Below are positions 38,957 through 49,175 of a stretch of DNA of 64,000 nt, one piece after another (position 1 is the stretch's first letter; the number at the start of each line of letters is the position of its first letter). This DNA comes from Pelargonium x hortorum (lineage: Eukaryota > Streptophyta > Magnoliopsida > Geraniales > Geraniaceae), in contig JAYMTJ010000006.1 of NCBI GenBank assembly GCA_036897525.1, forward strand, positions 142,958 to 206,957. The letters are read 5' to 3'. The notes under the pieces were generated by a model. That model made no database searches and was not told the DNA's origin. It saw nothing but the letters and a program-made list of their open reading frames with translations. The position numbers and the translations under genes were made by a program.

Positions 38957-39496
38957 CCAAACAATAAGATTCCGGAAGAGAATGCACCTAGGATCAAATA
39001 TTTCAAGCCAGCTTCTGTGGAAAACTCAGACTTTCGTTTTGAGGCTGCCATCACATAAAAGCATAAACTTTGAAGCTCAATAGCCAAATACATAGAAATG
39101 AAATCATAAGCTGAAATCATAAAGAGTGCAAGTCGACAAAAGAATTAAGACAATGAATTCAAAAGCATCAAATCTCTCTTCTTCGAAGAAAGCAAAACAA
39201 ATAGAAATCGTACCGGCCGCACTCAACAAAAGAAGGATTTGACAGAAATAGGTCAAATTGTCCCTACGAAAAAAAGAATTCCAGAAGAAATGACCCATAG
39301 TTAGAAGGGGTGCACCAGACGACAGCAGAAGCAAACTGATTAGAACACTCAGTAAGCCCAACCAGGCTACATTAGTAACTAAGGGCGGATAATTCTCTTT
39401 CTTTGAAGTACTAAAGAGAACTCCATGAATCAGTAAGATGAAGGTTGCATTAATTAGAAAGATTTCTGGAAAAACCGCTAAGAAAAGATTCAACAT
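38957..39496 (-). pseudogene. nad2: nad2 exons 1-2, fused, with frameshift
   Basis: NADH dehydrogenase subunit 2 is a membrane proton-pumping subunit of respiratory complex I. The ATG at 39496 opens MLNLFLAVFPEIFLINATFI, and homology runs without a break to C123 (39128). Two in-frame TAG codons shortly upstream support this start. The expected continuation after C123 is [11 protein letters not shown]; the sequence instead goes TGCA|CTCTTTATG, as if five bases were missing between 39127 and 39126. The frame then ends TLYDFSL-stop at codon 130. In the shifted frame homology resumes at [18 protein letters not shown] (39120) and ends at LLFG (38957), the exon 2 boundary. Intron 1, expected near codon 51/52 (39344-39341), is absent. 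Exons 3-5 are not in the window. This is a pseudogene unless the gap is a sequencing error. Confidence 0.88.
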
Positions 39497-39842
39497 TTGA
39501 ACTTTTTGCTACTATTCGAGTGGTGCCCTTTTTATACCTCTTGCACTAAGTCACTTACGAAAGAAACAGAAGTCACGAGAATTCCATGGCTGACATCCAA
39601 GATCAATCTTGCCTCTTTCCCAGACATTGCTTACTTTGCTCAATTCCTGCTTTACGCGCACCATATCTCAGATGCCCTGCTAGGTCGCTGCTCTCTTTTG
39701 AGGATTTGAGATTTGGGCCTCTTTTCCCAAGTAGTTATCCGAGCTTGGGTTACCTACCACTAATTAGGTGTGTCACTCAAGTTCAACAAACGGAGCGTTT
39801 CAGATATCAAATTGAAAGGAGAAAACCGAGATCTTGGCTGTA
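39497..39842 (-). promoter_or_regulatory. nad2 leader / upstream region (putative)
   Basis: The bases upstream of the nad2 ATG keep normal mitochondrial composition and contain in-frame stops just before the start, so this is untranslated sequence. Open frames across it on the plus strand (39497-39709 and 39586-39843) are not recognisable proteins. I see no convincing promoter consensus. The trnfM gene lies further upstream in the same orientation, so nad2 RNA could be released by tRNA 5' and 3' processing, as is common in plant mitochondria. That is inference. Confidence 0.35.
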
Positions 39843-39930
39843 GATAGAATGAGAACAGGACTTTAACCAAAACCGTGTTGAATAAAAAACCCTTGATAGA
39901 GAAGGAGAGACCAGAAGAAAGATTCCAACA

Positions 39931-39951
39931 ACCGGTGCTCTACCAACTGAT
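39931..39951 (-). pseudogene. tRNA D-arm stub directly behind trnfM
   Basis: On the minus strand the bases after the trnfM discriminator read TCAGTTGGTAGAGCACCGGT, a canonical D-arm with the start of an anticodon stem. The acceptor 5' strand is missing and nothing after CACCGGTTGTTGG continues a tRNA. The acceptor type cannot be determined; trnK, trnD and several others have similar D-arms. The abrupt join to trnfM suggests a recombination junction within or next to tRNA genes. Confidence 0.55.
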
Positions 39952-40024
39952 TAGCGGGAGCAGGACTTGAACCTGCGTCTTGAGATCATGAGCCTCAGGA
40001 GTTTACCAACTACTCTATCCCGCG
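39952..40024 (-). tRNA. trnfM: Initiator tRNA-fMet (CAU)
   Basis: The initiator tRNA for mitochondrial translation. Read from 40024 the gene starts CGCGGGATAGAGTAGTTGG. Bases 2-7 pair perfectly with the 3' strand TCCCGC, while the 1-72 pair is a C-T mismatch. An unpaired first position is the hallmark of bacterial-type initiators. The D-stem is GAGT/ACTC. The anticodon stem TGAGG/TCTCA encloses the loop CTCATGA with anticodon CAT. The T-arm GCAGG-TTCAAGT-CCTGC is perfect. Position 73 is A (39952). No CCA is encoded, as expected in plant mitochondria. It is the only tRNA in the window that folds completely, and it lies 456 bases upstream of nad2 in the same orientation. It is similar to the usual plant mitochondrial trnfM, with several substitutions. 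Confidence 0.88.
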
Positions 40025-42304
40025 AAAGAACTTGTCAAAGAAAGTATGTAATAAAGTCAGAAAGAAAGCAAGAAAGCAAGATCTATTGGGTAATTCACTC
40101 ATAAATCTATCTTCTTTATCTAAGTGATTAAAAATGAAGGATTCTACTAATCAATTTAGATAGATTTACCTACTCCATCCATTCAGCAAAGATAGCGTAT
40201 CCTTCATTTTCTTTACCCGATATTCAAAGAGGGGTGCTTTTGATCTCACAGTTAATCTGAAATCTATACGAGTAGACAAATCGTGCTTTTTGAAGCCAAA
40301 GTTTTTCCTTATATTAGCAGAGGAATTTGGTTCATTAGTTAATTAGAGTAATTCGTATAGGAATATAGTGAGTAAAGTTGAAAGTATATCCATCTGTATT
40401 TGTGTTATCCTTAGCATTTCTAGAAAGTTTCTGTTTATCGGGATTTGATATACTTAGTTTCCTTCGAGCTGCCCAGGAGGGGGGGTTGGTAGGTTTATTT
40501 CTGAAGAACACGTTTACTTTGAAAGCAAGCAAAGAGTGACTTTCTAAGTTCTAACTAATTTGACTCCTACTGAAATTATTCTGCCATGGACCTTAACAAA
40601 GTTAAAAAATAGTATAGGGCTATCCCAAAAACCAACACTAAAATGAAGTAGAACAAGAGTCAAACCCCCTTTTTTACTGTCCCAAATTAGGTTTATCAAT
40701 GAATAAAGAGCCCTATTATAGGAAGGATTCCTCATAGAAATCTTAGGGAAGAGAGCTGTAGCTTACTAGTCTACTTGTGTAATATACCTTAACTATACCT
40801 AACTCCTTCTTTTTTAGAGTAGTTACATATTACTAAAGGAATTCAGAACTAGGTTAAAAGAAATAGGAGTTAGCAGCCCTTAATAAGTAGTACGTAAGTA
40901 ACAAATCCCTTAGCAGGGGGTATCTAAACTAAATTCATCATACAAAATACAAAGTACTAGTAAGATAAAAAGGAACGGAAGATATATTGACTTTGACTAT
41001 TAAGAATTCCCAAACTAGTAAAGAGGGGGAAGACAATAACCTAAGAACTCATAACACCAAAATCTCTACTTACTTGACAGCTAAATTTTGTGACTCCTCA
41101 GATAGTCTAGACGTTTCATTCTAGCTAACTAAAAATTGGTGTAGGGAATCTTCGGTTAAGTGCTTGACTTAATTCTGCTTTCCCTTATTTGAATTTGTAA
41201 ACTATAAGACTGACACCGCTATTATATATATTAAAGCTATAAGCCCTGCTTCTCTAAAAAGTCAATTGAAAATCCTACCTAATTAAGTGTAATCTCTTGC
41301 TCTTAGAAGGGTTCCCATATAATACTTACCGGAACAACCCTTTTTAATCAAGCAACTTTTCCTTAAAGGGTTTAAGTTACAAAAAAGTTCTTAAATTCCA
41401 TATAGAACAAAGCAGCCTGACTTCCTAAATAGATGTAAATTATTCTTTATTCCCAAGTACACACTAGAGTTATCCGCTTTACTTAAACATTCCAGGGGCG
41501 GAAACAGTTATTACAATTTCAAAGCAGTTCGAACTTCCTGTTTTTGAATAAAGGGTAGGTTGAAATAGAGTATTTGGGGCTTTAAAGATATAGGAAATTT
41601 AGTGGGTTATCTACTATTGAAAGTGAATGCCGGCAATTGCTGTTTTTATAGAATCCCGAATTCTAAGCAAATGTAAGCTCTGTGGGTTTTGAACCTAGCC
41701 CCAAATTCCTAATTGTGGATTAACTTTCCTTTTTTACTAGTAGGGATCCCTAATATAGGGGTCTAAAAGGTCGCAGTAAAAGTAAAAGATTTGCTACTTA
41801 CATCTGAGATTAAGATTGGTAATTTGGGCCTAAGAAATCGATTATATATCACTGTTTATTTCGCGGGTTACCTTGAAAGTGTAATACAGCTTTTTTACTT
41901 ATTTCAATTGGATCGCTAGAACTTCTTTACTAAACTACCAGAATCCAAAAAACTGCTATAGCTTCAATTGAATGAAAAAGGATACGAATACCCTTTTTTT
42001 AGGATAACACTACTTTTGGACTTCTTTAACAACAGAAGAAGGCTTTTAGTTCCTTGTTCTAACCCGCAGGAGAATCCCTCTCCTCGGATTGTCTATAAAA
42101 TGAATATCGCTTAAATAAAGGGGCAGCCGTACTTTTGACCTCGAGGATTTCATCTAGGTCTCTTTTATAATGGTAATTTCTAAGAAAGTCATTTTAGTAA
42201 GGGTACTCTAAAATACGGGGCTCATAACTAAAGCAAAGTACTCACTAAAAACCTTCTTTTGTTTAGGACTTGTTTCACAAATAATGACGAGTAAGATACA
42301 AAAA

Positions 42305-42312
42305 GGGGCCCC
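42305..42312. repeat. GC palindrome core GGGGCCCC, copy 3
   Basis: Exact 8-base palindrome in the context AAAAGGGGCCCCTTTGGG. Here A and T flanks extend the inverted symmetry to 14 bases (AAAGGGGCCCCTTT). It is the same core as at 26940 and 32612. Confidence 0.6.
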
Positions 42313-43138
42313 TTTGGGCAATAATTTCAGATTTGTATAAACCAAATAAGGGGCGTTATTATATTAAGTAATACTAGAGTTTCGAACTGACTCATAAATG
42401 ACTTTGGCTAAGAAAAAGCAAGCGTGGAGTAATAACTTTTCTTCTACTCAACAAGAGTTCCCTTAGTTTGTAAAAAAAGACCTAAAAGGAAAGGAAACTC
42501 CGGTTTCACTTTGAAATATGAGTACCTCTTTTTCGATTAGAACCCTAGATTTGCTAAAAGCCCTTTGGGTTATTGAATTATAGCTTTTTGCAGCCTGAAT
42601 AGGTATAAATTATCCGCGCTCAAGATTGTATTTAATTAAGACCTATAAAGAGAGTCTAACTTCGGTATATTTTTTCTCTAAGTGGCTTACTTAAGCGTAA
42701 CTAACACCGGAATACAGAGTTGCACTTACTTAGGTTTCGTGTCAACAAAGCTATTGAACAGCTTTAGAGCCTAGGGTTGTTTCCGAGTTTCTGGTCTGGC
42801 CCTACTGCCTCCTGTACACAATCTACTCAAAGGATTCTTTTATATTATTTAGACCTCGTGTTTTATATACCTTTATTAAATTCACTAGGGTTTCGTAACT
42901 TAGAAGAAAAACCTTCCCCATTACTAAAAGTATTGCATTTTCACTATATAAGCGATTTCCAATCTAAAGCTTGTCTCAGTTCTTGAGCTTGTCTGTAAGG
43001 ATATGGTTTGTTTGTATCTCAAAGAAAAGGCAGGGAAAGGCTTAGTACTAACAATCTATAGAAAGAAAACGAAGGGACTCACCCCGACTTCTTAATAGGA
43101 CAGTTTAGATGGATGGGAGTACGGATTGCCCAGGTATT

Positions 43139-43154
43139 CAGGGCTACCGCGCCT
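43139..43154 (+). repeat. 16-base GC-rich repeat, copy 2
   Basis: cagggctaccgcgcct, identical to 24328-24343. Immediate flanks are unrelated, so this is a short relic rather than part of a longer duplication that I can see. Confidence 0.6.
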
Positions 43155-46100
43155 AACTCCTAACTAAGGAAGTACCCAAATTCTCGATAGAGGACATAAT
43201 TTATGACTTCTCAAGGTCTTATAATCCAAGATAAACCTTGCCTTAATACCTTTTAACCGTAAAACAAATGACTTTAGCTTCCTAATTGAAATGGAACTCT
43301 TGTAAAAAAAAAGGGTTACTGATACTTTGTAATTACTAATGCTTAAGTTTTGTCTTTACTATACCGACCGAGTGTCTTAGGAGACCCTTTCCTTGTTCTT
43401 GAAAAGGTGTTGCTCGGGACACCTAAGGAGGGGGTCTTTTACATGATTTGCGCTTTTTAGTTCAGGACCCCCGCTAACTAGAAAACCCGGGTAACAAGAA
43501 GCAATTTTAGCTTTAGAACTCCTCTTTAGCTATATGAATCCTTGAACTTCGTTGAGAACAGATTACTAAATCTAAAGGAGTTCCATAATATAACTAAGCT
43601 TCTTGCGAGGTCCCGGAATGAAACCACTCAACGAACACATATACGAGAACCCGTAACCTCTTATTACTTTTGTTTTTGTTGTAGTATGTCTGTAAAAGCC
43701 TTTTACCTGCCCCGACCAGATCCTTGTTACTTTAGATGCTTTAGCTTCTATAATCCTGATTTTTGCTTAAAGCCTGTCATACTAAGTTCCCTAGAGGACA
43801 TTGTCAATAGAGAAGATTATTAAGAATCAAAAGGGAGTCAGATGGAACTAAGGAGCCAAATCCAAGTAATTCTGGCTTAGGCTTCATTTTCCTAATATAA
43901 ATACAAAATCTGGCCTATTTCTAGTAAACAAACAAGGAAGATTTCTTAAGGGATTTCCTTCGTTTAAGAGGTTTCCAATTCCACATAATTTTGGGGATGA
44001 CTGCTTTAGTAATGAGTTTTCAGTAAATGAAGTAAAATGAAAGTAATCCGTTTGAGGTAAAGATAGTAAGTAGATGTAGAACCTAGAGGCAAGCTTGCGT
44101 TTTACTCTCTTTTAGATCTGTAGTAAGGAAAGTCTCATAAGAAGGTGACTACCTAACAAAAAAGGATCTCCTTAATTAGTTAACAAGGTATATACTTGAG
44201 TGGGAACCCTTAGGAAGTTCCTAATATAGAGCTCTACAGGTGATACTCCGTGGGTCTAGGTCAACAAGACTCTTTTTGGTGCGCGTGAAGGGAAGTATTT
44301 CAACACAGGAATTCCTTGGGGAGAGTATAAGAATTACTTAAATAAAATCCTACGAGCCTTACTTTTGTTAGTCTTAATACTCTAAACTGTAACTTTCTTA
44401 GGAGTCTTATGAGCTATAACTTCCCTTAGTACCTTCTGACTTATTTATTACACTTACACTAGAGCAGGAAAACGGATTCTTAGTTTTTAGTTCTCAGTTT
44501 AGGTGGAAAGAAATAAGCAAGATAGACAACTCTTTAACCCCCCTGACAGGATAATTGCAAAGTTGATCAGCAGGCTCCTCAACAGTGGGCTAACCTTCTT
44601 ATTTTCAACCTCTGTAAATAGTTACATTTTCTTATTTAAGCACTTCAATTGGCTCGGAATTTTTTTTTTCCGCACAAAACTTGCTTAACTGGCCCAAAGT
44701 AGGATGGGTACACCACTGGAACCCTTGGTCCGTTGAGTAAAAAGGAATTGTTCTACCACCCGAGAGTACGCACCTGATTAAAGCTACGGGGGTTGGTACC
44801 GAACTTTTCCAAACTCTTCGAAGCGGGCTCCTAAAAAGCGAAAACCTACTTATTTAGCTATTAAATATTAAAAAGAAGCTATTATATTACAGCGCTTTCT
44901 AGGGGCTACATCTCAATGACTTTATAATAATATAATAAAGACTGATAAGTCTTTTCATTACAATTCATTATAGAGCTCTCTCGACCACATATAATGAAAA
45001 ATTCTGAGCCTTCTTATCTAGATCCATATTTATAGAATACTCAATTTATTCATTACTTAAGCAAGTATGACTTGATTAACTGAATAGAGGATGCTAAATT
45101 AGTTGAGTTAAGTAAGAAATTTAAGATTTTATAGTAGTACATAAAAAGGGAGGCATTCTTTTCTTAAATTAGACCCTATTGTTTTCTTAATACGGGTGCT
45201 GTTGAGGTGAATAGCAATTATTTAGCTCTTTAGGTTGGTGTAGGTAGCTGCCTTCTTGCCTTTAAGTATTCAGTATACCTATATGCCTATAGAAGAGTAT
45301 TGGAGTCAAATACTTTTTTATTCTCAATCACAGTATAAGCTTTACTTCTTAATCTCCAGTAATAACTAAGGCAAAAAAAACCAGAGGATAGTGAAAAATT
45401 CGAATTGTTTCTAGTGCTATTGCCACCTTTAGTTTATTAGTGGCATCAGAATCTCATTTCGTTACTTATTTTCTCTTCTGAGCTCTATTTTGATATATTT
45501 TCTTAAATTGACTTAGTAAAATTTCAGTATGAAAGGTATAGTAGAAGGCTTTATAAGAGATTCTTTACCCCATGGGTTCTCTTGCTATTTTTCTGTTCTA
45601 GGATCTCTGGTTTAGTAAGGATTACCATTTCTTACTCTTATTCATTGAACTAAAGCCTAGTATAAGAAAGTTTACAAAAGTGTCTGTTATCTGTACTACA
45701 TAAACCAGATTCTTTTAGGAGTTTAGGTGTCATTCATTAATGTTCTAATAAAGTGTATCTTGCTTATGTTGAAAGTTAGGACTCTTGTTAGGTAGATGGA
45801 ATTGATTACTTCAATTTCATTTTACAGCGCGGGATCCCTGCCAGGCTTTACGCAGCGATTTAGTGCACTTTTTGTCTTGAATCAATATACCTTTATTTAG
45901 GTGCTCGTTGGGTTTGAGGTTTTGACTTTCATAGTAGTCTAGTGGAGAGTTAAGTATAACTTTTTAAGTTTATAGATACAAACAATTTAAAAGAGGCCCC
46001 GAAACATGAGTTTTTCTGTAGGAATTTTAGGAGGCATACAAGTAGCTGCTTAGTTTTTACTTGCTTGTGTAATCACCTTTATTAGCTTAAAACTCTTATT

Positions 46101-46902
46101 TTTCTTAGCTTAGTAAGAGCTTATTTAATATTTTGGAAATAGAGTACTTGTTGTTAATAACTGAGCCTCCTTTTCTCTATAAAAAGGGACTCCTATAAGC
46201 GAATCCCACCCATATAGGAAGGGGTCTTCTTTAGGAATAGTATCCAATCTCGAGTTTTAGAACAAGATTCTAGAGGACAGTAAGAGGTAGATAGCGCTTC
46301 GAAAACTCCCTTGCTCCTTATTAACTAAGATTGCTAGTTAGCTACCTGATATTTATATAACCAAGTTAGTTAGATAAAGAACTTCAAGGGGGTACTAGTA
46401 ATTTCTTTTATTATTCCTCATAAATTAAAAGCTAACCGTTTTTATAAATAAAGATCCAAAAAAACTTCTAAATACTATATAAGTTCTACAAAACCTTGAC
46501 TTGATTATACAAAATGATATGATTTGCTAACAAGCTGGCATAAAATGAAACTTGAATCTTTGGAAAATAAGCACCATAGCCCTCTTTGACTTTTTTTAGT
46601 TTTTTCTTCTACTTAAGAAGCTTTGTAAGCGGGATCTTCATCTTCTGAAAAACTATGTAAACTAAAAATTTGGCTAATTTCTTTATACAATTCTTAAGTA
46701 CTATAAACTAAGTTTACCATGAAAACTAAAATTGAGACATTAGCAAATCTTGCACAGGCTACAAGGGACTCTTCTTAACTTTTGTAAGACTGGGAAAGCT
46801 CTTTAATTTATCCTAACTTAAAAGGATATGCTTTAAAAGGATAACATGGAAGATTCTGGTTATGAGATTCGTAAATAGATAAGGAGTTACTTTAAGACTC
46901 AC

Positions 46903-46950
46903 TTGTATTTGAACCTACGCGCGTTCAATGAGTAACCGACTGATCTAACA
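46903..46950 (-). pseudogene. tRNA remnant lacking an anticodon arm
   Basis: The minus strand reads GTTAGATCAGTCGGTTACTC, then a short linker, then CGTAGGTTCAAATAC. The first part resembles a D-arm, and the second is a T-arm sequence with the TTCAAAT loop, although its 3' stem strand does not pair well. Only about a dozen bases separate the two, too few for an anticodon arm. The tRNA identity is not determinable. It lies about 200 bases from the trnK remnant, on the same strand, and has the same kind of defect. Confidence 0.45.
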
Positions 46951-47150
46951 CTAAATTATAGCTAGAGGCATCCACCGTCTTGAATTAGGAATCTCTACTA
47001 TAGGAATCCCTCTAAAGAACTTACCTCATTTATCCCCGCTGTATATTACCTACATTATTATTTAAGAATTAATATAATAAGGCTTTCCTTAAACTAAACT
47101 CTGAAGCTACTACAGACCTAGAAAAAACATAGCTAGCAATGAGCTTTCCT

Positions 47151-47213
47151 TGGGTCTAGCACGACTTGAACCGGCGACCGCTAGCTTACTTCTACCAGCT
47201 AAACTATACACCG
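47151..47213 (-). pseudogene. trnK: trnK without anticodon arm
   Basis: The minus strand begins CGGTGTATAGTTTAGCTGGT and ends GCTAGACCCA. Plant mitochondrial tRNA-Lys (UUU) starts GGGTGTATAGCTCAGTTGGT and ends GCTATACCCA, so both ends and the T-arm core GGTCGC-CGGTTCAAGTC are clearly trnK. The total is 63 bases instead of 73. The missing bases fall in the anticodon stem and loop: GGGCTTTTAACC is replaced by GTAAGCTAGC. There is no UUU anticodon, and the T-stem has mismatches (GCCGG against CGTGC). It cannot decode lysine. It could still fold into an acceptor/T-arm module recognised by tRNA-processing enzymes, but that is inference. Confidence 0.75.
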
Positions 47214-49110
47214 CGAAATGAAAGGGTTTCTAAAGCAGGATTCCCTTAATTTTAGGATCCTTTAGAAGAATTATCTAGTAGCTAAGCCCCGAATTTGTAA
47301 ATTCTCAAGCCCGATTTTTCTTAATAATTATGTAAAAAATTTGAAATACGGGCAATCTTAACCTCCTAAAATAAGAAAAAAGTTTTCAACTTTCTTCCTT
47401 AAAGCACCTAACTAATACTAATAGAAAGTTTGAGCTGGGAAGCCCCCTTGAATTTTGTTAGCAGTAGATCTAGCCTTTCTACGCAATCTAATAATAAGGT
47501 GTTTGTACGGGGCGTATAAGACAAATCGAAAAAGAAATTTATGGTAGTATTACTTCTTTAGATAGAATACTTTAACTTTAAGAAAAAATGGATTATTTAG
47601 GACTTATTCAAAGGAATAATTAGAACAATTAGTATAGGGGTTTACAACAAATTTATCGAGAAATTCTGTTTTGTATTACAAAAGGGAGCGGCTTTGTTAG
47701 ATAAAAAGGGTGTAAGAATTCAAATGGGAAATCGGTAAGGTAAGATATTATGCAATTTCGTAGAAGGCATAGCCTACAGGAGAGGTCTCAGGATAGTAAA
47801 AAGGAATTACTGCAGCTGGTTGTTTTGTTTTATGAGCTGCACCTTGAAAAGAGATCTTTATTGAGTAGTAGGAATAAGTTAAAAGAAAAAGATTCCTGTT
47901 TTATGAGTATATGTTCAGTATATCTTTTATTCCAAATCTGAAGTGTAAACTGGAAATTATCTTTTTTTAGTCAAATTAGGGAGAGTAACTCACAAGTCCA
48001 AAAGGAAGCATTGATATAAGTACCGAATTCCTTAACAGGGTTCCCCCTACAAAGTATAGCAGGAATACTGAAGAGCTCTAAAAAAGGAAAGGAAAATGAG
48101 GATCTTATATATATATATTTTCTGCGGTATAACTTGAAAGTTCTTTTTTAATAGTGAGGACAAGCTTCTATAAACCTAAAAGACTTAGTAGGCTTTTGTA
48201 TAGGATATAAAACTCGTGACGATAAGTGTCGGAATACTAGTCTGGGCTGTTTTATAAAAAAAAATAAGATTGGGCCTCTTTTCCTAAACTAATTCCAAAT
48301 GCAATCTCATAAAGGGGCGCTTATGAAGAATACACTGGATAACTTTTTGTTTAATTGTTTTTTCTAAACTTAGGGCCCTTATCAATATGTAAGAGAAAGC
48401 CCTTGCCAAAGGGCTGCTCCTACCCTAAAACTTTACTTTGGATTTTCTAATAACTAAGAGAGGCAACTAGTATTTATCTATATTTGTACTCTCAACTACT
48501 GGTACTGGCAGTCTCCACTAAATTGTAGGAGATTCTTATCTTAAAGTAACTCCCAAGCAGGGAAAAGCTTTTACAAAGCATCCCTGAGGCTACTCATTTT
48601 AAAGGGTAAACGCAAGTATTTCTTAATAAAGAGTAAATTGACTAGGGCATTTGTAAAGTTCTGTAGTATAATTTTAAAGACCTAAAGAATACCTGGTAAC
48701 CCTTCAAGAGCTCCCTTAAAAAGGGGTATCAAATTTTATGTCCTTAAACTTGCACTTACACCAAAAATTATATACGTTTCAGTATTCCTGTAGTAGTGCA
48801 CCCTTTCTCTGAGATACTATAGACAAAGTCCTGGCCTTTTTAGGTTTTTCACAAGAGAGAATTCCGAATAACATAAAGTTTAGGGTTGTCTATATTTTCA
48901 AATTCCCTTTATTATCGAGAAAGTGCAGCATTACCTGTTCAAATGACTGTATTTAAAAAAACCTATTCTTTAGACCGATCCCTAGTTACTCGTTATTCAA
49001 AATATACTAAATAATAGGAACTCTAAAGTAAAGGGACAGCTGCTTAGGTACCCCTTTTTATTAATCAGCCTTTCAATTAATTATATTCTACTAAAAGTTT
49101 AGCTTATAAT
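47214..49110. other. AT-rich spacer between tRNA remnants
   Basis: No gene is recognised. A 13-base TA run lies at 48106-48118. The 63-codon frame at 47750-47941 has no identifiable motif. Composition matches the AT-rich background. Confidence 0.5.
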
Positions 49111-49175
49111 ATGGACTAAGGGACTTGAACTCCTGTATTTCCTGCTTAAATACTTTATTATAGCTTTAGTGTTAC
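49111..49175 (-). pseudogene. Possible degraded tRNA (T-arm word only)
   Basis: The minus strand carries CAGGAGTTCAAGTCCCTTAG near 49122-49141. This has the T-loop TTCAAGT, with a stem of which only some pairs hold. Sixty bases upstream in the minus sense are AT-rich and contain no D-arm or anticodon loop I can fit. It is listed as a probable decayed tRNA 3' end with low confidence. Confidence 0.25.

Larger units (their letters stand above)
40025..46902. other. AT-rich gene desert downstream of the trnfM island
   Basis: No gene is recognised. The first 60 bases are A- and G-rich, with a short tandem of GAAAGCAA-type units at 40060-40080. Further on, composition falls to the AT-rich background. 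The 93-codon frame at 43542-43823 has no domain I know. Around 44700-44770 the minus strand shows GGGTGGTAGAACAATTCC, which resembles a tRNA D-arm but lacks a T-arm in register, so I do not call it. Confidence 0.5.

Noticed and set aside
44690-44775. D-arm-like GGTAGAAC on the minus strand
   Set aside because: No T-arm or acceptor strand in register, so it cannot be separated from chance.
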